A stretch of 60,000 nt of DNA, from the NCBI RefSeq assembly GCF_000143415.4, contig NW_003314278.1, forward strand, positions 1,691,543 through 1,751,542. Reading direction: 5' to 3'. Of the stretch, positions 11,326 through 23,735 are shown one piece after another; the first letter of the stretch is position 1, and each line of letters opens with the position of its first letter. The DNA comes from Selaginella moellendorffii. Taxonomy: Eukaryota > Streptophyta > Lycopodiopsida > Selaginellales > Selaginellaceae. A model generated the notes under the pieces. The model ran no database searches, was not told the origin of the DNA, and worked only from the letters and a program-made list of their open reading frames with translations. A program made the translations under genes and the position numbers.

Positions 11326-12932
11326 TTAGGAATGTGTGAATATTTCTTTCAAGTCTTCTTCCACAAACCGGACAGTCTCAGCGCAAAACTCGCATTTCAC
11401 TTCCACATAGCCTGCAAACAACCGCTGGGGCTGAGATTTTTACACGTCAAAGTTACCGTTTTCACTGAGGAGTTCTCTCACATCGCTTGCTCCCAAAGAA
11501 GCCACTGCCCGTATCATCCGAGGCTTGAGGTCCTCGACGCCGCAAGGCCCGAATTCCGGAAAAACCTGATACACGAGAATCTTACTTTAATTTGATAAAG
11601 AAAGGTTACGTACCGGATCACTGAAACTATCGGTGCCGATTCCTTCCAATAGGCGAGTTATCATCTCCCGAGCAGTCATATCCAAAGAAGGATCCGACAA
11701 AGAATGCATGCTTGCGACGTTCTTTTCGAGCCGCGTAAGAGTTTCTTCCGAGCAAAACGGCAGTGCCTGATCGTCAGGATCATTCGTGAGCCGTAGGAAC
11801 AAGCAAAGACTAACCTGCACGAGGTATCCCCGAGCAGCTTTCACCGTGCCTTGAGTACTAAACGCTACTCCAATTCCGAGGGCAGTGTTTATCTGGCGAA
11901 GTAGAAACATTAAATCGTTGCTTTATGCAGCGGCCAGCCATTACCTGTTCGCTCTCAGCAAGATATCGAGCTATGTCTTCTGCAACTTCACCGCTGTATA
12001 TCGGCGTGCTACCACTGCATAAACATTCTTTGATCGTCAAGTAACGCGTCCACTTTCGTACAAAACTTGAGTTTACGTGTATGGCTGCTTCCACCGAGGA
12101 TGATTCCGCACGACATTTAGAGCACCAGCACCGACAGCAGTCCCTACATCAAGCTGATGTCCGAGAATAATCAATCCTATAATAACTTAGATCAAAGAAG
12201 TAACGTACTTTTCCTTGCGAGGTTAGAGGAAGGTCGCACAAAGGATTTGAAACAAAACCTTTGACAAGTTTCGACTGGGAGGCCACTGTTGTCATTTGTC
12301 CTAAAGGCCCTCTACCTAGAAAACTTATCTGTAAAAACACAGTAAGGAAGTCTTCCTGAAACTTTTCCACATGAAAATCACCTGGACAGTCTCAGCGTCA
12401 TCCTTAAGTGAAGCTACTAAAAGTGTTCCCAGAAGCGCTCGACCAAGAGCTGCGGAGGCCTTAAGAAAGAATATAAAGTTCAAACGACATATCAGTTCCA
12501 AAGAAGAAACTTAAAGTGTCGAGAAAAAACAAACCGTCGGAGATGTTTGATGACGGCGCTGGGCCTCTTGGACCAAATGATTTCCAACAATACTAAGAAC
12601 AGAGACCTGAGTGGAATAGAAAAACCAAAGAGAAAACAAGAACAAAGGAAAAATCAATCAATACAACAAGCTTTGATCTTGGGGGAGAGCATTACCAGCT
12701 TGCAACAGGGGTGTATCTCTTGTATACCTCAGCATTCTTGGAAACACATCGCAAAATCTGATCGTTTCCACTGGCCGAGCAGCGTAGCGCCATAGCTCCC
12801 CTTCTCTTCGAATTCCTGGCACTAAAATCCCACGCATTGTGCCCGATACAGCAGGCGCTAGCTGAAAGATCGCAATGGAAATGAGAAGAACGAACAAGCG
12901 GAGGGGCGCCGGCGCTTACCTCGACAAGCCAT
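11326..12932 (-). CDS. Hsp33-family redox-regulated chaperone
   Basis: Multi-exon gene encoding an Hsp33 homologue, a chaperone that in bacteria is switched on by oxidation of a zinc-bound cysteine cluster. From the start the protein reads MACR..APAVSGTMRG, then the family blocks ALGRALLGTLLVASLKDD, FLGRGPLGQMT, VGAGALNVVRNH, YSGEVAEDIARYLAESEQV and ALGIGVAFSTQGTVKAARGY. The last two exons give FGPCGVEDLKPRMIRAVASL and VKCEFCAETVRFVEEDL, then TAA. The C-terminal CxxC is present, but the upstream CxC has a single cysteine (GPCG). No obvious transit peptide is encoded from the chosen ATG; exon 1 is only 13 nt and joins through a ctag acceptor. It is divergent from TROL across 156 bp. Family assignment is firm; the N-terminal exon is less so. 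Confidence 0.85.
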
Positions 12933-13088
12933 AGCCCCGAGATTTAGGGTTTATTTTTCCCGGGCATTTTTCGTTTTAGGGCTTATCTTATAATCCGCTG
13001 GCCAGTTCCTTGCCACGTGTCAGAGCATCATCGCCAGGTGGCGCAGTGGAAGGCTATGGCGGAAGAATGGAGCCTGTGATCTACCACA
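12933..13088. promoter_or_regulatory. Short bidirectional promoter with a G-box
   Basis: Only 156 bp separate the ATG of the minus-strand HSP33 gene from the ATG of the plus-strand TROL gene. A perfect G-box, CACGTG, lies at 13,014-13,019. G-boxes are bound by plant bZIP and bHLH factors (light and abscisic-acid regulation). Sharing of control is an inference. Confidence 0.5.
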
Positions 13089-14822
13089 ATGGAGATGGTA
13101 CGTGATCTCACGGCTTCGCTCCTCCCTCCCTGGGCGTCCAAGCCCTCTCTTCCAGCAGCGGCGGAGCTCAGGCTGCCGCCATTGTCGATCCACAGGCGGA
13201 TCGCTCAAGTGTCGCAGCACGCCGCATTGGCGCTGATCGGCTCGGGAATTTCGACCGGGATCGCGTCCGCGCTGCCGGAATACGATGAAATTATCCAGCG
13301 CGCGGCTGGAGCGGCGACTCCAATCGACGCGGCATCGGCAATCAGCCCCGCGGATGGCATCGATTTCAGCGTCGCGGAGTCCGTGCTAGGTTTTGTATCG
13401 GATAATCCCGCGGCCGTGGCTGGAGGTCTTCTGGCAATCGCACTGCCGGTTCTCATTTCGAGATTGGCCGGAGGGAAGCAGCCATGGGGTGTCGTGTCCG
13501 CCAAAGAAGCGTATGAGAAGCTCGCAGTGAAGGATCCAGCGTTCCAGATTTTGGATATCCGAGAGCCCAGCGACATCAAGGCCGAGGGGACGCCGGATTT
13601 GAGGCAATTCAAGAAGAGAGTGCTCCAGGTTTCGTTCTCTCAGGAGCAGGATGCTTTCGTCGCGAAAGTGAAGAGCAAATTCAAGGATCCGGCAAGCACA
13701 ACCTTGTACATTCTCGATCGGTACGTGATCCTCCTCGAGCTAGAAGCTTTTGTTCTTGGATGATCTAAACCACTGTGATCACAGCTTTGATGGGAACTCG
13801 TTAGCAGTCGCCAAGTTGCTAGCTACCAATGGCTTTAAGGAGGCTTATGGTATCAAAGATGGTGCCGAAGGTGGCCGAGGCTGGCAAGTAAGTTTCTTTC
13901 TCCCTGTGCTTTCTTTGGTCACACAAAATAAATCTGGAGGTTTGCAGCAAAGCGAATTGCCATGGTTGCTACCACGGAAGGGACTCTCGCTCAACCTGGA
14001 TGCTCTGAAAGAAGCCATTCAGTTTGTAAGTTAAGGCACAGGGTTTTGTTTCTTCGCGTGTTTTCTCTTTGATGAATTCGGGCATTCAGGAAAGTGATCT
14101 TGTCCCAGCGACATTGGGAGTGGCTGCTGCTGCCGGGGTCGGCCTCGTTGTTTTCTCCGAGGTAAAACGAAAGAAAGAACGACGAAAAAAAGTTTGATCT
14201 TTTGATGAACTCTTCCTCTCCCAGGCAGAAACAGCTCTCCAGCTCGTCGGGACTGTCGCGCTCCTCCAGCTCTTTGCCAAAAAGTTCTTGTTCGCCGAGG
14301 TTGGACAAACTCACGCTCACGCATTCGAGTCCAGCCTAACACACTCGTTTGCAGGACCGGAAGAAAACGCTGCAACAGATCAAGACGTTTCTCGACACCA
14401 AGGTCGCTCCGAAAGAGCTCGTTGAAGAGATCCAGGTAGAGTCACACAAAAACTCTAGTCCCTCTGCGATGCTAAACTCTTGAGATCAGGGCGTTGGCAA
14501 GGCCTTGCTTCCCAAGTTTGAGGAAGTATCGGCTGGGAATGGTGCCGTAGTTTCAAGCGATCCTGCTTCTGTTAATGAAGAGAAGGTGGTCGAAGCTTCA
14601 CCTCCAGCTCCAGCTCCAATCGTCGCTGCAAAAGAAGAAGAAACTCCAGCACCGAGCTCACAATCTTCGGAAGAGAAGAAGCCATCAAGACCGTCGTCGC
14701 CTTACATCCTGGTAAGCTCAAACTCTGGATTAAGATAGATGAAGCTAACTTTCCACAAATTGTCACAGTATCCAGATCTAAAGCCACCAAGCTCGCCAAC
14801 GCCATCGAGGCCAGAAAAATAG
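13089..14822 (+). CDS. TROL: TROL-type chloroplast rhodanese-like protein (FNR tether)
   Basis: Homologue of thylakoid rhodanese-like protein (TROL/STR4), which docks ferredoxin-NADP reductase at chloroplast membranes. The first exon encodes a plastid-type N-terminus, a hydrophobic segment (residues about 107-126, [19 protein letters not shown]) and the start of the rhodanese domain (from about residue 133, [17 protein letters not shown]). The usual catalytic cysteine position reads ILDRFDGN, with Asp, as expected for this non-catalytic family. A second hydrophobic stretch ([19 protein letters not shown], then [13 protein letters not shown]) follows. After a Pro/Ser/Glu-rich linker, the C-terminal FNR-binding motif [18 protein letters not shown] is created by the final splice, and the protein ends SRPEK. 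Predicted length is about 445 residues, near the usual 466. Introns are about 60-80 bp. Confidence 0.9.
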
Positions 14823-15111
14823 CAAAAGAATCTCCAGTTTTGTTTGGACTCGAATAAAAACGCGAGGTGTCTCGTTGGATATTTACCGCGTGGATGGAGA
14901 GAGTAAAACTCGAATTGACCGTTTTGTTTGATCCTCCAAAGTACCTGGGGAATATCCCCAACCACCGCAAATCTAAAAACCCTACCAGGAAGATCCACAG
15001 CGCGGGGGAGGGGGCGGCGAGGGCGCCAGTATAGATCCGCCCGGCTCGAGCGCCTAGCGATTTCCTGGGGTATGTAGGCTCGCAGGGATTTGGGAGTGGC
15101 CGGGGCGCGCG

Positions 15112-17417
15112 ATGACCTTGGCGGAGTCATCGCGGCCGTCATGGCCGAATCACTCCATGGATTTGGGGAAAGATATGGAGAGAATGGCGGTGGTGGATCA
15201 AAAGGCAGCTCAAGAGAGTCTTTACCAGTATTGCAAGCCGGTGGAGCTCTACAACATCATCCAGCGCCGAGCTATCGTCCAGGTAGCGTTCTTGAGCTTG
15301 TTTTCCTTCTCTTTTTTTTTTTGTTTTGGTTTCGTTCTTTCTTGGGGTCTAAAGAATTTTTTTTCTTTGTTGTAGCCTATCTTTCTCCAGCGCTCCCTGA
15401 GCTACAAGATTCAAGCGAGACGCGAGAGACGGTAAAGTTCTACCTGCATTCTTTTCTTTTCCACCAATTGATGTTGTTCCTTGCTTAGAACGCAGCTGTA
15501 GGCCTCTTGGAAGGGTGATATTTCATTACCTATACTACTTCAACAGGCTTCGCAAAATTGAAGGTTTTGCGTGTTCTTGCGTTTAGCGAGATCTCCGCTT
15601 GACAGTGTTTTGTTGTGCTTCCAGCGACGGAGAATTTTTCGTGCCCTTTTTGCCTGGCTTGCTGCTGGACTTTCAAGGTAAATATCGAAACTTTTGCCTT
15701 TTAGTTTCAAGAGATTACGAAGTTTCTTGCGTTTCATTCATTCACAGGGTTTGCGTTGTCACTTGGACTCGTCGCATGATCGTTTCAATTTTGAATACTC
15801 GGTTTGCCGTCTTGCCGCCTTAAAACAGGGTTTCGTGACCGTTGTTTATGCTTTTGTCAGGCTACGGGGGATATCCAGGCCGTTATCGTTACTTGTAAGA
15901 GCGCTATCTACGGATTCGAGGTGATTTTTCCTTTCCAGCCGCATTTATAATTCTGTTACTAAGCATCCGCTTTGTTTTCCTTAAGAGTATTGACAGTGAC
16001 ATTGAAGTCTTGAGTGATCCTAGACTAAAGAGTTTTTACTATTGGTGAGTGTCAATTTCACGTTGCGGGAGGAGCTTAAAACTTTCTATTGATTTGCTGC
16101 TTGCAGCTCTCATGTTAGTTCCGTTAAAAGACAGAGGTTGAAGTCTTATCGGCTCACTCAAACAGAACTCCGGACCAATGGTCACCTGGAAAACGGCAAA
16201 ACTATTCTGGTGCGTAAAGGCTACGAGCATTCTACTGGCAGTTTCAAGGATTCAACATGCACGACCGCTTTTGGAGCTGTGTTGCACTCGAACGGTCACG
16301 GGGGCAACCAGCTCTTCAAGCAAGTACCGATCTACTTGGCCGACGGTTCCTCTCAAAGGTTGGAGTCGCAGCTGAGAAAGAAGTCCGACGACACAGCACA
16401 CAATGCAGAGGAAACTCGCTCGGTGGCGAGTACATCGGAGAAAGAGTTGGACGCGAGGCAGGAGTTTTTGAGAACTATCTCCTTGTCGGACAGGCGTTTT
16501 TCTCTTCCTCCGCCAAAGAAGCAGCGCGGGGAAAAGACTGGAGAAGTTTTCAAAGGTGTCCCTCCAGCTTCTGCAGCGAGCGGAAGTTTAATCCGCGCTG
16601 GTGCATCCCGCGATGGTTTGGCCTTGCTTCCTCCGAAGAAGCTCGTGAGATCCTCTGGCCCGAGGGTGGAGAAAAGCCGCAAGGTCACGAGTGAGCGCGC
16701 TGAAGCACGAAAGTAAGCGTTCTGTTCTGGCACAAACTTTGTGATCTCGTACTGACAATTCTTTCGAGTGTGCAGTCGAGCTTTACTTCTGAAGCGTCAG
16801 TTCTTTCATGCGCACACCGGTCAGGTAAGTCAGTAGTCTTTCCGGAGTTCGAGTCTAAATCATTCGTGTTTCAGCCCATGGCAAGCGAGCAGCTATTGTC
16901 TGACAAGGACAGCGAAGACGAGCTCGACGATGCAATTGCGAGTCTGGAAGATTGTCGGGTATGAGAACTCTGTCAAACGGATTCCTAGCACATGTCTCTG
17001 AGAACGCAATTCCTTTCAGATGCTGGACGACTTTGTCGACGTGACGAAGGATGAGAAGGATGTTATGCACCGCTGGAACGATTTTGTTCGTAGACAAAGG
17101 TGAGAGAGACACAACCTTTGTTTTTCTAGCTTGGATCAACACGCTGCTACAGAGTTATAGCCGATGGTCATTGTCCGTGGGCGTGTCAGGCTTTCGTAAA
17201 GCTCCATGCGGAAGAGTTTCGCAAATCTCCTTCTCTGCGCAGGTAAGCGACACCCCCTTTGTTTGGTTTGGTTTTGTTCTTTAGTTTCTAAGCTTCTTTT
17301 TTTTTAATCTGTGGAAGGTGCTTCATGTTCCTACTTGTCAAGTTCTGGAACAACCATTTGATCGATGGCCAGGTCATGAATGACTGCCTATCTACAATTG
17401 ACGTGTTGGGGCATTAA
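15112..17417 (+). CDS. EMF2/Su(z)12-type PRC2 subunit, short form
   Basis: Polycomb repressive complex 2 subunit of the EMF2/VRN2/SUZ12 family, which supports H3K27 methylation. Exon 1 carries [18 protein letters not shown] and exon 2 [18 protein letters not shown]. The next exons give [18 protein letters not shown] and then the C2H2 finger ([15 protein letters not shown] / [17 protein letters not shown]). A long low-complexity basic exon (about 16,110-16,711) follows. The VEFS box is complete over five exons: [64 protein letters not shown] and [19 protein letters not shown]. About 495 residues are predicted. The roughly 150-200 residue stretch that EMF2 has between the KIQARR motif and GRVIF is absent: the two exons are only 62 bp apart. 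The start could be 15,112 or 15,157. Confidence 0.88.
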
Positions 17418-17655
17418 ACTTCCCTGGCTCGCAAAAGGAAAGAAAGAAGAAGAGGGAGAAATTCATTTAATTACAAGCTTCCAAAATGTTACTGGCTTGG
17501 ACGATTGTACGATGCTTGTATCGTAGGGTCAAATTTCCTGGTTTTTCTCCAAGGCGGTCCCGGGCTTGGCGGGGCGCTCGCTCGCCGACAGACGCCCGCC
17601 GCGGCAGCGCAATCGATCATCGATCGCGCCCCAAGTTTGTGGAAGGTCCCGGCCT

Positions 17656-17781
17656 TCGGCAGCAGCGATCTTTGTCGATCGATATTTCGGCGGCAGCGAT
17701 CTTTGTCGATCGATATTTCGGCAGCAGCGATCTTTGTCGATCGATATTTCGGCAGCGATCTCGATCGGTGGATCGATATTT
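17656..17781. repeat. Minisatellite upstream of the ABCC gene
   Basis: About 3.5 tandem copies of a 30-33-bp unit (core gcgatctttgtcgatcgata, followed by tttcggcagca). It lies between the EMF2-like stop (17,417) and the ABCC start. Each unit contains the palindrome tcgatcga. The open frames through it are low-complexity and not believed. The rest of 17,418-17,982 shows no clear gene. Confidence 0.85.
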
Positions 17782-17982
17782 CATTCACAGCCCCGGCGGC
17801 ATTGATATTTCGAAGGCTGGTGCGTGATTCACAAGGATTCATGGAGCTCTCCGGCGCTCTGGTAAGATCTTCTCAGTTTGAGTGGTTTGTCACTGCTCGT
17901 TCCACCAGCTCGACTGTTCTTGAGGGCCTCTTGGCCAGCGGCATTTCTATATCTGACGAAATCTCTCCTCTTTGGCTTCACG

Positions 17983-20900
17983 ATGGATGGTACGTCGTTA
18001 GTGTTCTTGGTTACATAGCATTAAAGTTTTGGCTTGACCACCAGAAGTTTCGTCCCGAGATTTCCTCCTCCTCCAGATATGCTCCACGAATGCTGTCACC
18101 GAATCTACGCTCGACTGGATCATGTTCTATCTCTTCAATCCCTGCTCGCAACGGGCGATCGTTTCCGTGATCCAGCTCCTCTTTCTAGCGGTGTTCGTGG
18201 TGCTTGCAATCATAAAGACGGCCTCGCAGCTTAGAACATCACGACACTCCAGCTATGGGAAAGAGGCGACGACTACCAAGTCCACGAAGATGTTTCACGC
18301 AACTCTGGCTCTCGCATCTATGGCGGGCATTCTCTACGCCGCCGTGGATGCTTGTCTGCTCTGGCTTAAACTGGCCCGCGAAGAAGCTTCGGTTGCTACA
18401 GTCGACATTATTTTTTCCACCATACAGACTTTCAAGTGGCTCTGCTTTGTCGTCATCGTTGGACACGAGAAGAAATTTAATGTCCTTGTCCACCCTTGGA
18501 CGATTCGATCCTGGTGGGTGATTGATTTTTTGTTGTCAGCCTTGCTTTTCTCTACTGCAGTGCAGAGAGTAGTACTAAGATTCGACGCCCACCTTGCTGG
18601 CAATGGCATCGTCTCGCTGGTTATGTTACCGGTTTCTATATTCTTCCTCATGGTGGCTATCCGAGGCTGGACAGGCATTGTCATTTGTTCTTCGAGCGTG
18701 GCCAAACCACTGCTGGAGGACGGGCATTTGGAGAAGGTTGTGGACGATGGCATTGCTGAAGAGGTCCTTCCTACGACGGGGTACGCTACTGCCGGGGTCT
18801 TCAACAGGGCCGTGTGGAAGTGGTTGACACCGCTGCTAGACAAGGGATACAAGAGTCCGCTCCAACTCCATGATATTCCGCTGCTGGCACCCGACGACAG
18901 AGCTGAGAGTAACTATTCGCGTTTTAAGAGGGACTGGCCAGAGAACGACCCGGGCAGCCATCCTGTGAGATCGACGTTACTAAAATGCTTTGGCGGCATT
19001 CTCTTTCGCAACGGACTGCTGGCTTTGATCAGGCTTTGCGTCATGTACGCTGGTCCGATTCTCATTCAGAGGTTTGTCAGCTATACCGCCAATGCTTATC
19101 AAGGCCCGGCTTACGAAGGATACCTTCTCGTCCTGGTTTTGCTGATCGCTAAAGTCATAGAGGTGTTCTCGTCTCATCAGTATAACTTCCAAAGTATGAA
19201 GCTGGGAATGATGGTTCGCTCGACGATTATCGCTGCTGTTTACCAGAAAGGCCTTCGTCTCTCGAGCTCGTCCAAGCAGGGTCATGGAGTTGGCCACATT
19301 GTGAATTACATGGTGGTGGATGCTCAGCAGCTCTCGGATCTGATGTACCAGCTCCACAACCTCTGGGTTCTTCCGGCACAAGTTTGCATAGCTCTCGCCA
19401 TCTTGTACGGAGTTATGGGATTGCCTATGCTAGCCGGCTTTTTTGTCATGGCGATTATTATCGCCCTCAACTTTTACTACACAAAGAAGCAGCGAGAACA
19501 CCAGACCAAACTCATGGCCATGAGAGACGAACGGATGAAAGCTACGAGCGAGGTTCTCAACTTTATGAAGATCATCAAGTTCCAGGCGTGGGAGGATCAC
19601 TTTCTAGGCCGAGTCGAGGGGTACAGGATGAGGGAGTACACATCTCTACGCAAGTTCCTAATTGTCCTTGCTCAGAATATAGCAGCCCTGTGGATGTGTT
19701 CTTCGCTGGTGGCGACGGTAACTTTTGCGGCTTGTGTGGCATTTAACGTCGAGCTAACTGCCGCCAAAGTTTTTACAGCCACCGCAACTTTTCGCATACT
19801 GCAAGAGCCTGTCCGAGCATTTCCTCAGGCACTCATCTCCATCTCGCAATCGCTGGTGTCGCTAGAGCGGCTGGATAAGTACATGGTCAGTGATGAACTG
19901 GACACGAAAGCTGTGGAGAAGCTACCAGCGGATGCCGATGCTGCCGTCGATGTTGAGGACGGGACGTTTTCCTGGGAAGAGGATGAACCCACGCTGAAAG
20001 ATATCAATGTCCACGTGAAGAAAGGCCAACTTGTAGCGATTGTTGGGACTGTGGGATCCGGAAAGTCATCGATGCTGACGGCTTTGCTTGGAGAAATGCG
20101 CAAGCTCTCGGGAAAGGTAGGACTTTCTGGTCTCAGAACATGATATGTCTAACGCTTTCTTAAATCTATCCAGGTAAGAATTTCCGGCAGCACGGCCTAT
20201 GTTCCACAAACTGCCTGGATACAAAACGCGACGATTGAAGACAACATTTTGTTCGGCTTGCCAATGGACAAGGCGAGATACGCTGCAGTAGTCCGTTCGT
20301 GTGCCTTAGAACAGGACTTCAAACTCATGGAGTTCGGGGACCAAACGGAAATTGGAGAGCGAGGTATCAATCTCAGCGGTGGGCAGAAGCAGCGCATTCA
20401 GCTGGCCAGAGCTGTGTACCAAGACTCGGACATTTATTTGCTTGACGATGTCTTCAGTGCTGTGGACGCTCACACTGGCACGCACTTGTTTCAGGTGCAA
20501 CTTCTAAACTTTCTGTTCATATTATTGAGTCACATAGTCTTGTTTATTTCGTAGGAATGTATACTTGGATCTTTGCGAAAGAAGACGGTGTTGCTGGTTA
20601 CGCATCAAGTTGAATTTTTGCATCACGCCGACTTGGTTCTGGTACGTTTTCTTCTTTTCTTTTACTATTTATTGTTCTTAACCACAACTTTTGTAGGTTC
20701 TGCGCGATGGCACGATTGTTCAATCTGGCAAGTACTCGGAACTCTTACAAAAAGGAACAGACTTGGAAGTTTTAGTAGCTGCTCATCACAGCGCAATGGA
20801 ATCAATTAGCATGGACGAGCAAGATGGTATAACTGATCTCCCTCTCGAGGCTACTCAGGAACGAAAGCTGTCATTCAAACGAAGGCCTTCGATAACAGGG

Positions 20901-23089
20901 CCCCGTCAGCCGCAGAAACTAAAAGGCTCAGCCAAGCTTATTGACGAGGAACAAAGAGAAGCCGGACGAGTCGGATGGAGGGTCTACTGGCTGTACTTCA
21001 CCAAAGCATTCGGCTGGCCAACACTCCCCATTATTGTGTCGTGTCAAGGATTGTGGACAGTGGTGAGCATCGCAAGTGACTACTGGCTTGCGGCAGAAAC
21101 GGCGAAGACGTCTTTCAGTGCGGCCGCATTTGTGAAAGTTTACTTGGTCCTCTGCGCGATATCCTGGGTTTTGGTGATAGGAAGAGTATCGTTTCAGACA
21201 GTGGCGGGATTGAAAGCAGCACAGATGTTCTACTTCGACATGTTGCGCAGCATTTTTCGAAGTCCAATGTCTTTCTTTGACACAACGCCGTCGGGAAGAA
21301 TTTTGAGCAGAGTAAGCACGATAAGTTTTTCGATTCTTTCCTTCGTTTTCTTGCTAATTTTGTTGTTTCTCGCTGTTGCAGTCGTCTACTGATCAGGCTC
21401 AGCTTGACGTGCTCGTGCCGTTTTTTGTATCAGGAACCATAGCGACTTTCTTGGGAACTCTTGGTTCTGTGATAGTGGCATGTCAAGTTACGTGGCCACT
21501 GATTTTTCTCATACTGCCTCTTGCTTGGGCTTTCCTCTTTTACCAGGTATGGTAGGATTTCTTCGTCTCTTGAATTGAAAAACCCGTCTTTGCAGAATTA
21601 CTATATCACAACATCTAGAGAACTTACTCGTTTGGATTCTATCTCTAAAGCTCCAGTCATTTTCCACTTCTCCGAGACATTAGCAGGACTGCCAACTATC
21701 CGTGCGTTTAAGAAGCAAGAAAGCTTTATTGATGGGAATGTGGACAGGGTAAACACCAACATACGCATGGAGTTTCATAACATTGCCTCGAACGAGTGGC
21801 TTGGATTGAGGCTAGAGCTGCTCGGCACAATCGTTCTCTGTGCATCGGCTTTGTTGCTCGTGACTCTTCCAGCGAGTATTATCGCACCTGGTAATAAGCT
21901 TTGGATCAGTGTTACTCGTGTTTCATTTCCTTTCTGTTACAGAAAATGTTGGTCTCGCCCTATCGTATGGATTGGTGCTCAATTCGTCCTTGTTCTGGTC
22001 GGTGTGGATCGCATGCATGCTGGAGAACAAAATGGTTTCTGTAGAAAGAATCCGACAGTACACTACCATCGAAAGTGAGGCCCCGAGGATAAATGACGAC
22101 TACAGGCCCCCTCTAATATGGCCCAGCCAAGGAACTGTAGCTGTTCGAAACTTGCAAGTAAGCTCTCACAGAAGTTCTCTCGTGTATTATAACGCTGCAT
22201 CGTTTTACCAGCTTCGGTATCGGCCAAACACTCCTCTCGTCTTAAAAGGAGTAACCTTGACTATCCAAGGAGGAGACAAAGTTGGCGTTGTTGGTCGAAC
22301 CGGGAGTGGAAAGTCGACGCTGATTCAAGCCTTCTTCAGGCTGGTAGAGCCGTGTGGGGGCGAAGTTCGAATTGACGGCATTGACATCACACAGCTCGGA
22401 CTAGCTGACCTGAGGTCCCGGTTTGGAATCATACCCCAGGAGCCCATACTGTTCGAAGGCAGCATAAGAAGCAACGTAGATCCACTTGGCCAGTACTCGG
22501 ACGATCGGATTTGGGAGGTATACTAGCTTTCTCAAAAACTTGCGGACACGATAATTCTCTTCCACAGGTTCTAAGAAAGTGTCAGCTGGCGGATGCTGTT
22601 CAACAGAAAACCGGAGGGCTCGACTCATCTGGTATGGTTCCTAGATTTCTTGTTCTGTAGCTGAGATAGACTTTTGGTGGCAGTGGTGGATAATGGCGAT
22701 AACTGGAGCGTTGGGCAGAAGCAGCTCTTCTGCTTGGGACGGGCATTGCTGAAAGACAGCCGGCTCTTGTTCCTGGACGAGGCAACTGCATCCGTGGACG
22801 CACAGACGGACGCGGTCATCCAAAAGACGATCCGCGAGCAATTCGCGTCGTCGACAGTGGTGAGCGTGGCTCACAGGATCCCGTCTGTGATGGACAGTGA
22901 CAAAGTTTTGGTGATGGGCGAAGGTAAATGAATTCATAATGTTGCTTGTGCTTTAACTCTTTATTTATTTTTTTCTCCTTTCTGCCAGGAGAGGTGAAAG
23001 AGTACGATCGGCCGTCAGTGCTGCTCGAACGACCAACGTCTTTGTTTGCAGCACTGGTCCGTGAGTACTCGGCACGCTCAGGTGTGTAG
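17983..23089 (+). CDS. ABCC (MRP-type) ABC transporter
   Basis: Full-length subfamily C ABC transporter; relatives move glutathione conjugates and other organic anions across the vacuolar membrane. An N-terminal membrane region ([20 protein letters not shown] and following helices) precedes TMD1. NBD1 has Walker [10 protein letters not shown] (about 20,045), signature LSGGQKQR and Walker B IYLLDD, where Asp replaces the catalytic Glu, as is usual for the degenerate ABCC site. TMD2 spans about 20,950-21,950. NBD2 has Walker [10 protein letters not shown] (about 22,292), signature WSVGQKQL and Walker [13 protein letters not shown] with a catalytic Glu. The protein ends EYSARSGV at TAG 23,087. 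The exon before [18 protein letters not shown] is uncertain: I used ATG 17,983 spliced across about 55 bp, but ATG 18,122 is the conservative alternative. Most other introns are 40-80 bp. Confidence 0.88.
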
Positions 23090-23735
23090 AAGATTAAAAT
23101 TCTTTTTGGAAAAGAATTAAATGGTCTGGTAATCAACATTAAATTATACATGGTTAAAATATTCTTTCTGGTCATATTAATAGGGCTGGACAGAAACATA
23201 TTCTAAGAACATTATAAGAATAATTTAAATTTATTTATTTATCTTCATCATTATGATAAGACAAAATTTTAAATTATTCTTAAAATATTCTATAAATATT
23301 TTTCCTTAAAGAGTGCCGGAAACAAGGCAAAAAAGATAATTCCAACTTGCATTTTTGCATTCATCAGCCTCATGTTTTCAATTGGGTACCACAAGACTAC
23401 CAAACAAGTTCTTGTGTAATGATACCTCGTACTTTGGGAATATGCCAATGGCGGGAATGGCAGTTCAAAGTCTTAGGGCACCGTGACCGGGTCCACGTCA
23501 CTCACGGCCAGATGAGAATATTCCCGGTACGTGTTCTCGGTCGACGGAATGTTCCTTGTAGATTCCGTGTGAGGAGCTCGGGAGAAGGCGCTCAAGCGAA
23601 GGTGCCGTCGTCCTGCTTTTGCGGTCATCATTCAGCTATGTTTCGGTTTGCTGCTGCGGGCCGCCATCTGACGAGCAGGTGATCTAGATATATTTTCGTT
23701 TTGGCCTCAAAGCAGGAGGCTTGGTGCCTCCTGGC
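23090..23735. other. Intergenic region between ABCC and the NAD kinase relic
   Basis: AT-rich to about 23,340, then more balanced composition. The stretch 23,560-23,680 is open and could be an upstream exon of the following gene (CEELGRRRSSEGAVVLLLRS), but I see no family match. Confidence 0.3.

Noticed and set aside
17486-17830. Open frames across the tcgatcga minisatellite
   Set aside because: Repeat-driven reading frames in several phases, with no domain and no link to the ABCC frame.
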